NCBI GenBank assembly: GCA_022410635.1
Contig: JAJVDF010000776.1
Location: forward strand, 462,549-526,548
Reading direction: 5' to 3'
Length of the DNA stretch: 64,000 nucleotides
DNA from: Tretioscincus oriximinensis
Lineage: Eukaryota; Chordata; Lepidosauria; Squamata; Gymnophthalmidae
Below the pieces are notes generated by a model that was not told where the DNA came from, searched no databases, and was given only the letters and a program-made list of their open reading frames with translations. The translations under genes and the position numbers were made by a program. This document shows positions 11,401-23,293 of the stretch, in pieces; positions within the stretch are counted from its first letter, which is position 1, and each line of letters opens with the position of its first letter.

Positions 11401-12388
11401 TACACAATAGTAAAAGTACTACCAAGGAAAAGGATAGTGGCACATGTGGCAAATCTTCCATAATCACGCTTTGAGGGCAAAATAATAATTTTGTGGGTGA
11501 GTGGGGTTTGTATGTGTGCATTAAAATGGAACGATGTGGATCTTGCCCTTTTACAAATTTTTATTTATTTCCAAGGCAGCATTGTGTATTTCTCTTTCAA
11601 AAAAGAGTGTTTGCAGCTGGGATGGCTGGGCATACCTGTTCCACAACACCTAGGTCAGCTAGTTTTATAGGTCCACCAAGGGGGCTTGCAGCCCTTGGAC
11701 ACTAACAAGATAAAGGTAGAAGGCATGAGCTTTTGTAGACATCTTCTTCAGATGCATTTTTACAGCCGTACAAATAAATACTGTTTTCATTAAGAGTTGA
11801 ATTTAAATATGCCTAAATTGATGCTCTGTGGTTCGTCTTCTCCAACTGTTCCAGGGAGCTCCCAAGCACACCATTTGGATTCAGGTGCATTAAAGCTCCC
11901 AGTTTGCAATTTACGATAAAGATCAGTGAAGCTACGAAAAGTGCCGGCCTTGCAGATTGGTGAATGACAACGTATGTTTTAAACTTTCTCCCGTATAGAT
12001 CATAAATAAGAGACGGCAAGCTTGGCTTTAAAAGGGTGGTTATTGCTAATTGCTGCAAAGGTTTCCCCTGAACAGAAAATGGAAGGGAACCTGGACAGAC
12101 TCTGAAGATTGGGGTTTTAAAGACTGTGCATATTTGGGATTTAGAAAGTGTGCAAGGTTTTGATTGGTTTTATTTTACATCTGTATAATTATTATTCTGT
12201 ATTTTCTGCCTTCCATCTGAAGATACTGTGGAGGTACTGTGCATGATAAAAGATACTAAAAACATATTTAAAATATAACTTGCTCAACATCTCTCCCTTC
12301 CTTCTTTCCTCCCTCCCTCTTTCTCCATGCCTAATCATCCCTATCACAGTTGTTTTAGCCTGCTATGTTTATATAACAAGGCAGTTTC

Positions 12389-12420
12389 ATATTTATTTAT
12401 TTATTTATTTATTTATTTAC
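12389..12420. repeat. (ATTT)n microsatellite
   Basis: About seven perfect ATTT units. Confidence 0.85.
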
Positions 12421-12572
12421 ATTTTTACAATTAATAAAAACACAGCCAATTTAATAACATCTAAAAGTAAAAATAAAAAAATAGGGATGGGACAGCAGGT
12501 AAGATGGAAACTGCGTTCTGGCATTTGAGAGCAGCATAGATGGAGTCAGGTGAAATGGCCCTTCTTCTCTCT

Positions 12573-13315
12573 CTGCTCCTTCTTCAGATGCTCCAGAGTT
12601 CTAGCAAGAGGGTCTCATAGCCTCTTTGAGCCCAGTAAGAAAAAGGGAGGCAGCATGATCTTCTCTAGAAAAGTCTCCTTCTTCAGGTGCTGACTTGTCT
12701 ATGGAAGCTCCTGCTGCCTCCCTTTTCCTTGTTACTCTCTAAGGCAGTGGTTCTCAACCTTTCTAATGCCGTGACCCTGCAATACAGTTCCTCATGTTGC
12801 TGTGACCCCAATTTTGGTGACTCCTGCTCATCAGCCTGCGGAGCACAAGGATCAGCCCGCTGTCCAGAGCCACCGAAACCATCCGTGCCGCACAGAGTCC
12901 ACGGCCGCCATGTTGAGTGTGAGCATGCGGGCCGCGATCACATGTGACAGATCGCCGCAGCCAGCGCTGACAGCCAGGAGCGTATACCCCGGCTCAGCGG
13001 CTAAAGTCATTGGAAACATGGCTTTAAGTGACCCCTGTGTTTTGGTCATTCGACCCCCGCCGGGGATGAGACCACAGGTTGAGAACTGCTTCTCTAAGGG
13101 GCTATGAGCCCCTTGTTAGAACTCCAGAGCATCTGAAGAAGGAGACTTGTCTATGGAAGCTCCTGCTGCCTCCCTTTCCCTTGTGAGTCTCTCAGGGGCT
13201 ATGAGCCCCTTGTTAGAACTCCAGAGCATCTGAAGAAGGAGACTTCTCTATAGAAGCTCCTGCTGCCTCCCTTTTCCTTGTGGGTCTCTAAGGGGCTTTG
13301 AGATCCTCATGCTAG
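12573..13315. repeat. ~97-bp tandem repeat, first locus (units in both orientations)
   Basis: Unit landmarks are GAGCATCTGAAGAAGGAGAC, GGAAGCTCCTGCTGCCTCCC and AAGGGGCTATGAG. Plus-oriented units begin at about 12691, 13127 and 13223 (period 96). The 12573-12683 part is the same unit in reverse, so the array has an inversion junction at about 12685. The SPIN-like element is inserted in one unit. Confidence 0.8.
12745..13091. mobile_element. SPIN-like hAT element with atypical GC-rich interior
   Basis: The left end starts CAGTGGTTCTCAACCT and the right end closes with GGTTGAGAACTGC. Both ends, plus CAATACAGTTCCTCATGTTG inside the left and CATTCGACCCCCGCC inside the right, match the SPIN family of non-autonomous hAT elements as I recall it. 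The 8-mer CTCTAAGG directly flanks both sides (12737-12744 and 13092-13099), a standard hAT target duplication. About 190 bp in the middle are GC-rich and do not resemble the SPIN interior I know. Confidence 0.85.
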
Positions 13316-13865
13316 ATATTCCGGAGCCAGACTAATGCAGCTATTTCTTTGAAATCTACTATGAAGAATCCAGGCATTTTGTGAACCTTGCATCTATTCT
13401 ATACGGTGCAGGACATCCATTTGCCATTCTAGCTCCCAGTATTTCGAGTGTGATCAATGCTATGCTTGTTAAATGAAAAGATACAGAGTAACGTTAGCAG
13501 CTCCAGCAGTTACAAATTATGTTTCCTAGTTCAGCAATTTTTACCTTTCCTGAATTGCTTTGTTTACATTTCTTTGTGGCGCGTAGCACTTATTAAGTTA
13601 AAGTCACAGTTAGAATGCCGTCTGAGGAACCAAATCCTTGATACTTTAAAGACTCCTCTGAAAGCGATTCTTGGTTAAGGCTTTGTACCTGAAGAGGTTT
13701 ATATTTTGAGCAGCTTGGTGCCTACTTTTGGAAGAAATGGAGGTACAGGGTTTAACTACAGGGCGGTGGATGAAAAAGACTTTCACTGCAACTGAATATT
13801 ATTGCAACAGAGACTTCTGTCTTCCACCGAGGAGGAAAATATGGGCGTGTATATAGTATGAAACA

Positions 13866-14210
13866 AGGAAGGAGCAGAAGGAGGAGGAAGAGGAGGAAGA
13901 GAAGAATGAAAAGAGGAGAGAAGGATGCAGAGAAGAAAGAAGGATCAGAGTGAAGAGGAGGAAGAGAAGGAGAGTAAGGAGGAGAGTGAGAAGGAGAAGA
14001 AGGGGAAGAAGAAGGAGGAGAGTGAGGAGGTAGAGAAGAAGCAGAAGGAGGAGAAGGAGGAGGGGAGAGAAGGAAGAAGAGGAAAGTGAGGAGGAGGAAG
14101 TGAGGAAGAAGAGAAGGGGAAGAGAAGGAGGAGGGAGAGAGAAGAAGGGTAAGAAGGAGGTGGAGAGTGAAGAGGAGGACGGAGGGAGGAGGAGGGGAAA
14201 AGAAGAAAGA
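13866..14210. repeat. Purine tract (GGA/GAA), about 345 bp
   Basis: Almost unbroken A/G on the plus strand, with few pyrimidines. It produces long Ser/Leu/Pro-type false frames on the opposite strand. Confidence 0.85.
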
Positions 14211-14550
14211 ATTATGACCAGCCAAGCTGGTTTTTGTGTATAGGTGGAGAATTGAACTAGGAGACTTCCAGATAAGAGCATGATATTCTAACTACTACAC
14301 CAGACTGACTCTCAACTACACCAGGCTGAGGAGAAGATGAAAAGAAGAAGAGGAGGAGTTGGTTTTTTATATTCTCCTTTTCTCTATCCATAGGGAACTG
14401 AAGTGGCTTCCATAACCCTTCTGTTCTTCTCTTCACAACAGACACCTTGTGAAGCAGGTGGGACTGAGAGAGTTCCAAAAAACTGTAACCACTACAACCA
14501 GCCCAAGGTCACCCTGTTGGCTTCACAGAGGAGCGCAGAATCAAGACTAC
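14205..14550 (-). mobile_element. Two S2-type SINE pieces
   Basis: A head piece lies at about 14215-14315 (GAATTGAACTAGGAGAC..). A longer copy at 14325-14545 has the GAGAGAGTTCC core and a GAAGAAGAGGAGGAG tail complement. The long purine tract at 13866-14210 adjoins the first piece and may be its expanded tail. Confidence 0.6.
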
Positions 14551-14754
14551 AAGCTAGGAAAGGGGAAACATAGAATAATATGACCAAAGCCAGACAGATC
14601 TTATGCCTCCCAAATAATCAGGACCATAAAATGCACTGTGTGTATAAAATCGCATTCTGCTACGTGCCTATATGTATAATTGGTTTCGAAAGTGCTCACT
14701 GTCCATAGACAAATGTAGATATATAAACAACAATAACACTTCAGGCTGCTTAGG

Positions 14755-14835
14755 TTCCCAGCCCTGTCATTGGTCCCTGGAGGCTACCAAAGTTCCGAGC
14801 CCTGTTATCGGTCATACATCAGAATGTTGGATTCT
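14755..14835 (+). repeat. Family F terminal fragment
   Basis: CCTGTCATTGGTCCCTGGAG and CTACCAAAGTTCCGAGCCC. Confidence 0.5.
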
Positions 14836-14839
14836 TTGG

Positions 14840-16500
14840 TACCCATTTTATTGTATTTACAGATATACTGTGAAACACTTTACGAAGAGGTGGAATCGGG
14901 GAGATTGCAATTCACATGTTTGACTAACAATTTAGTCATCAAAAATGATAAAAGTCCAAGATCTGTACCAGTAGACAGACAATAAGATCATAATTTATGA
15001 GTTGCTGTTAGCAACCAGTGAACACTGACGCCTATATAGCATCTGTATAAAAGGTTTATTCTCTATTTTAACAGGCTTTGTGACTGAAAGATGGAGGCAA
15101 CCGTAAATATTTTGCTGCTTTAAGGATTTCTAGAGGAGAGTACGGACTGGTAGGAATTCTTGAAACAGCAGAAGTAGGAAAAGGATTCGAAGACAAAACA
15201 AAAAAACGGAGGCCAGTTCGATGTGGGTTGTTAAGCCAATAAACTTCACACTGGGAAGTCTACGAGGCAAAGGGCATCCGATTTTCCTGGCTATTAGCCG
15301 GTTTATTGAGTGTCTCCAGGAGAGAGTGTGCACTGCAGACTGAATGACAATTTCTGGAAAGGCCCTGGAACAGTTCTAGCCTAAGATGTCAGCATCCTTT
15401 ATTTATTCAAAAGATTTACCACTTAAACTACACCCAAAAGCATCAGGGTGAGTCAACAGAAGGTGAAGAATATTTAAAAGCCTAATCCATCCAGTCTTCC
15501 TCCGTCCCATCCTGCTATTTTCCAAAATTAGAAATCAAAGGCCCGGATTAACTGAACTGGAGTCTGATATTGGAGTTTATTTTCCAAAATAGAGGAGCTA
15601 CCACTGAGAAGACTCTTATGCTGTAGTCCCTACAGGTCAGAGATGAGGATCTCATTGACTTGTGACCTTAGTGCAGGCCTATTCCCATGTAAGGGTGGGG
15701 AGCCACTTGCTTTCTCACGCAGCCTGGCACGAGATCTGGGAACTTGTGCAAGGGTGCACAATCTCAGAGACTGCATAAGATACGTGCGCAGCTCCCAATT
15801 CTGTTCTTAGAAATCCTGTTATCTGTGTTGCCTACAGTTTAGTTTAAATCGCTATATCTCTGTAACCAAACTTTTGAACCCGATCTTTGCAACGATTGAG
15901 GTGGAATTTCTAAGATGAAAGGCGTTTAGGAGTTCAAAGCCGTACAACTTGCTTTTTTCTCTCTCCCTGCCTGCAGAATATTATGTTCGTGACGGTGAAA
16001 AGTGCCCACTATAGAACCAATTTTGCAAATACTGTTTGCCATCGTTCTTTCCCTGCCTAGTCTTTTTTGGAGTTGAACTCTCACATAACAGGCTTTAAAA
16101 AATCTCTGCCTTACAGAAGAAAGGGAGCGGATTTTAAAAGAAGAGGTTTAGCCACTATTACTCCTCCAAAGCCCAAAGGCTAGGAGATAAGACGATTGTT
16201 CCACACATGTTATTACCGCCTTTCAAATTCTGCAAGCAAAACGCTTGCGCCCAATAGCGACAGATCATATGCAGCCATAACAGTCTGCCACGGATTTAGC
16301 TTTCTGACTTCTTAGATCAAAAAGTCAGAAGTAGCTTTTACACCTGTGAGCAGCTGCTTTCTTATTCACCTGCATAGAAGCCTGGCACAGGCGGTCTTTA
16401 AATTGGCGATTTACAATCAAAGTCTTGACCAGCTACCCGCTACCTTACACCTTGTTGCAGAAAATATCTTTAGTGAAAAGGATTTCACTGAACCAACTTG
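14840..16500. other. Mostly unassigned, one decayed CpG repeat
   Basis: Apart from a family H-like segment at 15715-15810, I see no repeat or gene pattern. It may be relatively unique intron sequence and would be a sensible place to look for conserved non-coding elements. Confidence 0.4.
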
Positions 16501-16514
16501 AAAACGTGTGATAT

Positions 16515-17170
16515 GTGTCCTTGAAAACAGTACGGAAGCTGCAGCTGATGCAGAAAGCAGCGGTCAGATTGCTGGCCGGAACAAATGGACGGGCATATAT
16601 CACTCTGGTCTGGAAAGAGCTGTACTAGCTGCCAATTTGCTACCAAGCCCAATTCATGGTTTTGAACTCTCACCTACAAGGACCCAAATAACTGGGGCCC
16701 CATATATCGAAAGGAAGGTGCTAGCTTTGGGAATGTGCCAGTGAAGGAGACTAATGAAGAGACTAAGAGTCCTGTGAGCACAGTTTAATGAGAGCAGATC
16801 CAAGCAGTGTCATCTCTGCATGAAGGCACCAGTTAAGCAATCAATCAAAGGACGAAAGCATGGCTAACGGTTTTACGACAGCTTATAAGCCCCCAGTCGC
16901 ACCACCCCTGTGCAGAGCAAACTTCTGAATCCACATCCAATAGAGGAATCAGAGGCCTGGCGAGCAGGACACCGGATGGTGGAAATAAAAGTGAAAGTAC
17001 AGAAAACTTAACCCTGACAGAAGGCCTTTCCCCAGCAAATTAAGATCTGCAGGGGAGGCCCTCCTGCCTGTACCTCCTCTCTCAGTGGCAAGGAAGTTGG
17101 GAACTCAGGATAGAGCCTTCTCCGAGGCAGCCCCCAGACCCTCTTCGTGGCACCCTGAGCTTTTCGATAA
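16515..17170 (+). mobile_element. Group C LINE remnant with an insertion
   Basis: From 16530 one frame reads KLQLMQKAAVRLLAGTNG and RAYITLVWKELY followed by a stop, an RT-domain signature of this group. The 17030-17170 part (AAATTAAGATCTGCAGGGGA) is the same unit's 3' end. The segment between (about 16745-17035) looks inserted. Confidence 0.65.
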
Positions 17171-17309
17171 GGACTGGGATGCTAGGGAAAGTAGTAAATA
17201 CAAAGTTGTTCAGAATTTATATATGAACAATAACAATAAAAAGTGATGCTGTGATTAACCATGATTAATAATGGAGAGAGATACCATCTATACTAGAAAT
17301 GTAGGATGA

Positions 17310-18012
17310 ATCACAGAATCCTAGAGTTGAAAGGGACCCCCAGGGCCAACTAGAATCATAGAATCCCAGAGTTGGAAGGGACCTCCAGGGCCACTGAGTC
17401 CAACCTGTTGCTCAATGCAGGATTTACTCAACCATCCCAGGAAGATGGCTGTACAGCAAGTTTGAAGACTTCAAGTGAAGGAGAACTGAGCACCTTCTAT
17501 GGCAAATTGTTCCACTAGTTTATCACCCTTACTATTAGAAAGTTTTTTCTGATATCTAATCTACAGTAAATCTACTTCCTTGCAGTTTCATCCCATTGCT
17601 TCTAGTTCTTCCATGTGCCAATGAGAACAAAGTTAATCCCTCTGCTCTGGGAAAAGCCCTTCAGATATTTGTAGACAGCTGCCATGTCTCCTCTCAGTCT
17701 TCTCCTTTGCAGACTAAACATCCCTCGATCCTTTAACCATTCTTGAAAAAAATATGGTTTCCAGACTATTCACCATCTTTGTAACTCTCCTCTGAACCTG
17801 CTTCAATTTATCAATGTCCTTTTTAAATTGGGCCTCCCAGAACTGAACACTGTATTCCAAGTGTGGTATGATCAAAGTACTGTAAAGTGCACGATTGAGA
17901 TTCTATGCTCCTCTCAATACATTCCAGGGTTGTGTTTGCCTATTTTGCAGTTATTTCACACTGTTGACTTATATTTAGTCTGTGATCTACCAAGACACCC
18001 AGGCTCTTTTGA
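17310..18012 (-). mobile_element. Group B (CR1-like) LINE 3' end
   Basis: GAATCATAGAATCCCAGAGT tail complement, CTGATATCTAATCTACAG, ATCAATGTCCTTTTTAAATT and CACACTGTTGACTTATATT. Two tail copies in tandem (17310 and 17352) show local duplication of the terminus. The right end adjoins a group A-type ACTATGGCATGCC segment (18045-18165). Confidence 0.8.
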
Positions 18013-18564
18013 TATGAACATTCTTGGTCATGCACATGCAAAGTATAGACTATGGCATGCCCCATTCGAGGACTGCCATAGTCTACACTAGCATGTGAAT
18101 GGCAGGTTCCTGTTCCGAGATATAAACTAGAATAAAGATCAGTGCAAATCCACCCTGAGTTATTTTACCAAATGACTACAGTCATAGGTCTGTTTTTTTT
18201 TTAATGTATGCAATGATGGTTAAGATTGGAAATCTGAAAATAAATTGAAATGCTTGCTTAAAACACCCCCAAAATGCTTTAAATAATCTATATGATAACA
18301 AAGTACGAGAAAAACTATTCCTGGCAAGATGCACTCGCTTACCAGAACCGGTACATTTTTCATACTATATTCAGTTTCAATTTGAAATGTTCATGTAAGG
18401 CAACTCGTCTTTCCGTGCTAAACTGCACGAAGCCTTCTTCTCGGCCAGTTGCATTATTATTAATAATAAATCGGTCCCAGTCTCCAAAGTAGCAATGTGA
18501 CATTAACATGCGCAGGCCTCCATGAGTGGAAATTAAACTGTGTACATTGTAGTCTTTAGCAAGC

Positions 18565-18697
18565 AGAGACTTCGCTGGAAGTCTTCAAATGGAGGCTCGA
18601 CAGTCGTCTGTCTGGGATGTTTTAATTTATCCTGTATTGAGTAGGGGGTTGGACCCAATGACCCTGGAGGTCCCTTTCAACTCTATGATTCTACTGA
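18565..18697 (+). mobile_element. Group B LINE terminal fragment
   Basis: GGAAGTCTTCAAATGGAGGC through CCTGGAGGTCCC to CTCTATGATTCTA. Confidence 0.75.
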
Positions 18698-18717
18698 TCA
18701 TCATTTTTACCCTGAAG

Positions 18718-18925
18718 ATACATAAGAACAGAAGAGGAGCCCTGCTGAATGGGGCTGGAGCCCATCCACTCAGCATTTTGTCTCAAACAGTGGCCCACCA
18801 ACTGCACCGGGGCAATCTGGGATAGAAGAAGGCAAAATCTTCATCTGTTCTCAACTCTTGGAATCGGGACCTGTCATTCACATGCTAGGCCTGCCATAGT
18901 CTACACTGGCATGTGCATGTGCCAA
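18718..18925 (-). mobile_element. Group A LINE UTR fragment
   Basis: ACATAAGAACAGAAGAGGAGC tail complement (positions 18718 onward), then TTCTCAACTCTTGGAATCGG and a CATGCTAGGCCTGCC variant segment. Confidence 0.7.
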
Positions 18926-19569
18926 AGGGGTCCTGGGAAAGGTACTAGCCCTCCTTTCTTATTCTTAAAGAACCACTGAAAAAAGCCTAATACTATATCA
19001 TGTTTTCTTAACACAGTCAAAATGATAGGACCACAAGCACTTTAGTGAGAAGCCATTGAGTGTCCATTAATAAAAGTACATACTTTGCTTTAAGAGACTG
19101 GATAATTCTGCCAAAGCTTCTCACAACATCTTAAGGAAGAGACACTTTGAAAAATATTTATTTATATTTATAAACTGCCCTATACTGGAAGGTGTCTAAG
19201 TGGCCAACATTAAAAACAACAATACAAAATTAACATTAATAACAGTATCAAAACAGTATAAAAAATTGACATTTCTTCAACCGTTGAATGACAACGTTTC
19301 TTCTGCTCTTTTCTTGAGAATACAATTGTCCCTGATTATTTGGCAAGCAAAAATGTCATGGTTATCGAAGAAAGATAGCTGCAAAACAGGATGATCAATT
19401 CTGCCATGATTACAGAATCATAGAGTTGGAAGTAATCTCCAAGGTCACAAAATCACAGAACCATAGAGTCGAAAGAAACCTCAAGGATCATTGAGACAAA
19501 TCTCCAGTTCAATGCGGGATTCACTAAACCATCACTAAACCCAACCTCTGTTTGAAGACTTCCGTCAAG

Positions 19570-19814
19570 AAGAAAAAAGAGAAGAAGGAGAAGTACTCTG
19601 CCCTTCTCACCCAAAGGAACTCAGGAGTGGCTTACAAGGTTAATTTCCTCCCAAATGCTTACTCATTTATCTGAAATGTAGATTGCAAATCCACCTTCTT
19701 TCGAATAGTTGAGTTGGCTGAAGCGGAAGGCCAGTAGAGAGATCTCAGTCCTCTCCACACCCAACCCAGGGCCTCAAAACCAACTCTTAGCGACTGCGTC
19801 ATTCGTGCCATCAC
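19570..19814 (-). mobile_element. S1 SINE inside a group B LINE copy
   Basis: GAAGAAG-rich tail complement at 19570, AGTGGCTTACAAGG body, and CATTCGTGCC head complement at 19800-19810. The flanking sequence on both sides is group B LINE. Confidence 0.75.
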
Positions 19815-19928
19815 AAATCAAGGGAGGCCTCACTAGTCCTGTAGCAGTCTAGTCCACCAGCTGATCACCATTACTGAACCCTCTTACTGTTTTTTTTCCA
19901 TGAAATCTATCTGTATCTACTCCCTTGC

Positions 19929-20281
19929 CAGTGGTGGCTAGTCCAGTTTGGGGCTGGGTGGGCACAGGTTCCTCCAGCCTTGGCAAAGTTAGGAAAGCGG
20001 CTGAGAGGAGGCATATTCAAGCACTTACCAGTCTCTCTCTCAGCCTGCAAGCTGAATGTCAATATAAAATGGCACCTCTATGGAAACTGAGAGAGAGACT
20101 GTAGCCCCTCCTAGGTAGCCCTCCCATTGGTTCAGGGATTAACAACCCCTTTTGTCAATTAAAAAAGCTGCCTGGAGCTTTTTGATTTGTTGGCAGCTCC
20201 TCTATGAAAGGAGATTTTATAAATGATTTTAATCTCTGAGTGTTTGCCGAACCCCACGAACCCAGTGGCCAGCCGCCACTG
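19929..20281. mobile_element. Non-autonomous hAT element, 353 bp
   Basis: The ends are CAGTGGTGGCTAGTCC and, on the other strand, CAGTGGCGGCTGGCC. Flanking 8-mers TCCCTTGC (19921-19928) and TCGCTTGC (20282-20289) differ at one base and fit a hAT target duplication. No open transposase frame is present. It interrupts a group B LINE copy. Confidence 0.8.
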
Positions 20282-20477
20282 TCGCTTGCAGCTTCATCCT
20301 ATTATTTCTAGTCCTTCTGTGTGCCAAGGTGAATAGGGCTGATTCCTGTGCTCTGTGGCAGCCCTTCAGATATTTGTGGACACTTCTGTACACGTCTATG
20401 TTATTCTATGTTAATATCTGATATAGTTCTCCTCCCTCCCTTTTCTCTAACCTCCATCCCTCCTTCAGTACTGTGCA

Positions 20478-20712
20478 TGTGCATAACTGAAGGACGCTAG
20501 GTGTTAAGAGATAAAGGTACCAGGAGCTGTGCCGTAGGGGTAGTTAAAGGAAGCAGGATATACCTGCAGCGGATGTGAGAATACAATTGTTTTTGCCATT
20601 AATAAGATTCTTTGCTAAGGAAGTCTGAATAAAGAATGTCATTTTGCACTGACAAGAAATCCTGGCAGAGTCTCATGTGCATTTTCTCTCTCTCAATCCC
20701 CTCAACAACAGA
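20478..20712 (+). mobile_element. Possible solo LTR
   Basis: Starts TGTGCATGTGCATAACTG, has AATAAAGAATGTCATTTTGC as a polyadenylation-type signal, and ends CCCCTCAACAACA. The TG..CA ends fit, but the target duplication was not found. Confidence 0.35.
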
Positions 20713-21234
20713 AAGACGTTTTCTACATCTTGCAACTATAGAATTAATAATGATTCATTGAAAACCTTGATGCATTGCTTCCCGTGCATTTAGAAAAAGA
20801 AAAATCCAAAGTGGTTTATAACACAAAGGATAACACGTCACACAAATATACCTGATTTGCTCAGGGACGGAGCTTAAAAATGAGAATTCAGATCCCAAAT
20901 GTGACTTTACACAAAGTGTCAGCGGCTGCTTTTGAACTCCAGGAGATTAACCTCATAAACTCCCTGCTAAACTCTCTCTGTCGACCTCTTGTCTGCTCCA
21001 CAGGCGTAGCTAAAGGGAGGATGAATGGGGCTTTCAACCAGGGAAATAACACTGAGAAGGTGCAGACTGGTCCTTTCCACCTGCCTTGTCTCTGAATGGT
21101 ATTTATAAAGCCTTAAGTAGGCCTGGGGGTGTTTATTTTGGCTGGGAGGTGGGTGCTAGGTGGGGGTAGAATTCCTGAATGGATGCGTTGCTGTAAACCT
21201 CTTGCTGAGCCTCCGTCCCAATTATGGGAAATTG

Positions 21235-21345
21235 TACAGAGACTGAACAGTCATATGTCTGGGATGATTTAATGGATCCTGCATTGAGCAGGGGTTGGAC
21301 CCGATGAACCTGGAGTTACCTTCCAACTCTATGATTCTATGTATG
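21235..21345 (+). mobile_element. Group B LINE terminal fragment
   Basis: GTCTGGGATGATTTAATGG, GCATTGAGCAGGGGTTGGAC and CCAACTCTATGATTCTATG. Confidence 0.75.
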
Positions 21346-21399
21346 AAAATCCCACATATATGCAAGATTTCAGGCAATTTTAGGGGAGAAATTCAATTA

Positions 21400-21650
21400 T
21401 ACAAGTTTCTCCCAACCCCTCTGCCCCACCCACTGCCTGATATCTTGCTTTTGACCCCACCCCTTTTTGATCACAAGACTTCTGATGCCCCACCCACCAC
21501 TGATATCATTTTCTGTTATGGTTCCAGGATGCCACCTTAGCGATGGATGGGGCCAGAAGTCATGTGATCAAAAAGGGGCAGGGCCAGAAAGAAGCGGGAA
21601 AAGGCAAGGAAGTTCCCCCCGACATGAGTTTCTCAGTTTAATTTTATATC
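21400..21650. repeat. Repeat family G, copy 2
   Basis: ACCCCTTTTTGATCACAAGAC and GAAGTCATGTGATCAAAAAG are inverted arms around CCAGGATGCCACCTTAG. Confidence 0.6.
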
Positions 21651-22539
21651 ATCATTGCCCTGGTCTGGCTGGGCCTCAACCCCAGCTTGATAAAACTCCT
21701 GCTGATTGTAAACATAAAACTCGAATTTATTGGTGGGGAGAGTTTTGCAATATCTGTTACTAGTTTAGGATTTCTCCACCTGAGGTTTCAGATGTTATCA
21801 AGGGAGATCTTTCATTTCCCCTCCATCAGCTGACGAATGGTCTTCGGAAAGGTCCGTACGCTTCTCAGCAACGTAATTACACTCTGGAGTCTTCCAACAG
21901 GCACGCTTTGGCTGGTGTAAATGCAAGCCGCCCTAACCGGCCCCGCTTGGTATATATGTAGTCAATTCAAAGTCAATCATAGAGAAGGAAAGGAAGCACA
22001 GATTCATCACAATGTCAGCCTAAGATACTGAGCAAGCAAAGACGGTTCTCGTTCCCTTCTATACTTCATTATTCATGAACAAAAGAAGTAATGAACATTC
22101 CAACCTGGTTGCAGGGGCTCTGCAGTGCCTATTAAAGAGGCAGAATGCTCAATTAAATTAGTGTGGTTGCCCACACTGGTTCCTTTTGGCACATTTACTA
22201 GAAGGGAGAGGGGAAAGCTTTGCAGAATTTAACTCCTGGACTAGACGTGTGCCAGGGGGTACAGAGAGGCAACCATGTATCTCTCTTTCATATGCTGATG
22301 ATAAGAATCGAATAAGATTCATTGGCCTATGGAATTTATTACTAGACCAGTGTATAAAGCCTGCAAAATTGGGCAAAACTGGGTTGGTAAACAGCCCCCT
22401 TTTGCAGCAGTGAACTCTACTCCTTCACGGCTCCACCTGCCTTGTTTTGGCACGGCAGTGTCCATGAGCATTGGTGACGGATGAAGCCCCCTTCGCCATG
22501 TTGAGTGAAGGCAGCCTACAGTGCTGTAGAATCCAAGGT

Positions 22540-22680
22540 TCTGAGCCTTGGCATTGGTGCATAAAGACCAATGACAGGCCTTGGAACCTTGGATTCGGCG
22601 ATGTGAGTCTTATTAATAGTTGGTCCATAAAGACCAATCCCAGACCTTGGAACTTTGGATTCAACATTGCAAATTTTATT
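22540..22680. repeat. Two-unit tandem repeat (about 65 bp)
   Basis: CATAAAGACCAATGACAGGC and CATAAAGACCAATCCCAGAC each lead into CCTTGGAACNTTGGATTC. It is distantly like the family F unit. Confidence 0.6.
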
Positions 22681-22690
22681 AATAATGGGA

Positions 22691-23071
22691 TTAGGGTTGC
22701 CATACGTCCCGAAAAGCCGGGACATTCCCGGATTTGGGAACTAGAATGTGGTCCCGTCTGGGTTTTAAGTGAAAATCCTGGATTTTTACAGTCCCCGATG
22801 CTGCATCAGGGAATGTAAAAATCAAGGATTTTAAGGCAAAGGAGCAGACAGGACTGATGGCAACAGCAAGAGCAATGCTTCCTGGGTCTTGGAAAGACTG
22901 TTGGAGTGCGCCAACATGCCTCCTTTCAGAGGAAAGAAGCTTGGGTGTTTTCATAGGGGATCAGAGCTTTTTTGCAGCTCTGCTGTGCCTATCTCAACAC
23001 TGTGTGTGTGTGCGTGCGTGTGCACACACTACCGCTACCGGTTTGGGGCTGTCAGAATATGGCAACCCTAA
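22691..23071. mobile_element. 381-bp element with 14-bp perfect terminal inverted repeats
   Basis: TTAGGGTTGCCATA at 22691-22704 and its exact complement at 23058-23071. The interior has no credible frame and includes a short TG run near 23000. Flanks ATGGGA and ATGGAA hint at a short target duplication. The superfamily is not assigned. Confidence 0.6.
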
Positions 23072-23293
23072 ATGGAACAGGGTGGTGACATGTCCACTTG
23101 GGGGTCTTGGAGGCCACCACTGAGAAGAGCCTTTCATGTGTCGCAGCCTCTTGTGATTCACAGATGTGTCTGATCTTTATATTTGAGAAAGGAAAGGTGT
23201 GCTCAGATTAGCCTTGAAATAATTCTTCATTTTGTTAGCATAGCAAACTGGCTTGCAAATGCATACTGTATATTTGATAGACTGTACAAGAAT

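Larger units (their letters stand above)
19410..20425 (-). mobile_element. Group B LINE copy carrying a SINE and a hAT element
   Basis: LINE pieces are at 19410-19570, 19840-19928 and 20282-20425, in consistent order and orientation (GAATCATAGAGTTGGAAG; CACCATTACTGAACCC; CCTATTATTTCTAGTCC). The gaps are the S1 SINE and the 353-bp hAT element. Confidence 0.75.

Noticed and set aside
13752..14281. Minus-strand frames of about 160 codons rich in Ser, Leu and Pro
   Set aside because: They are translations of the purine/pyrimidine tract. Several frames are open at once, a low-complexity artefact.
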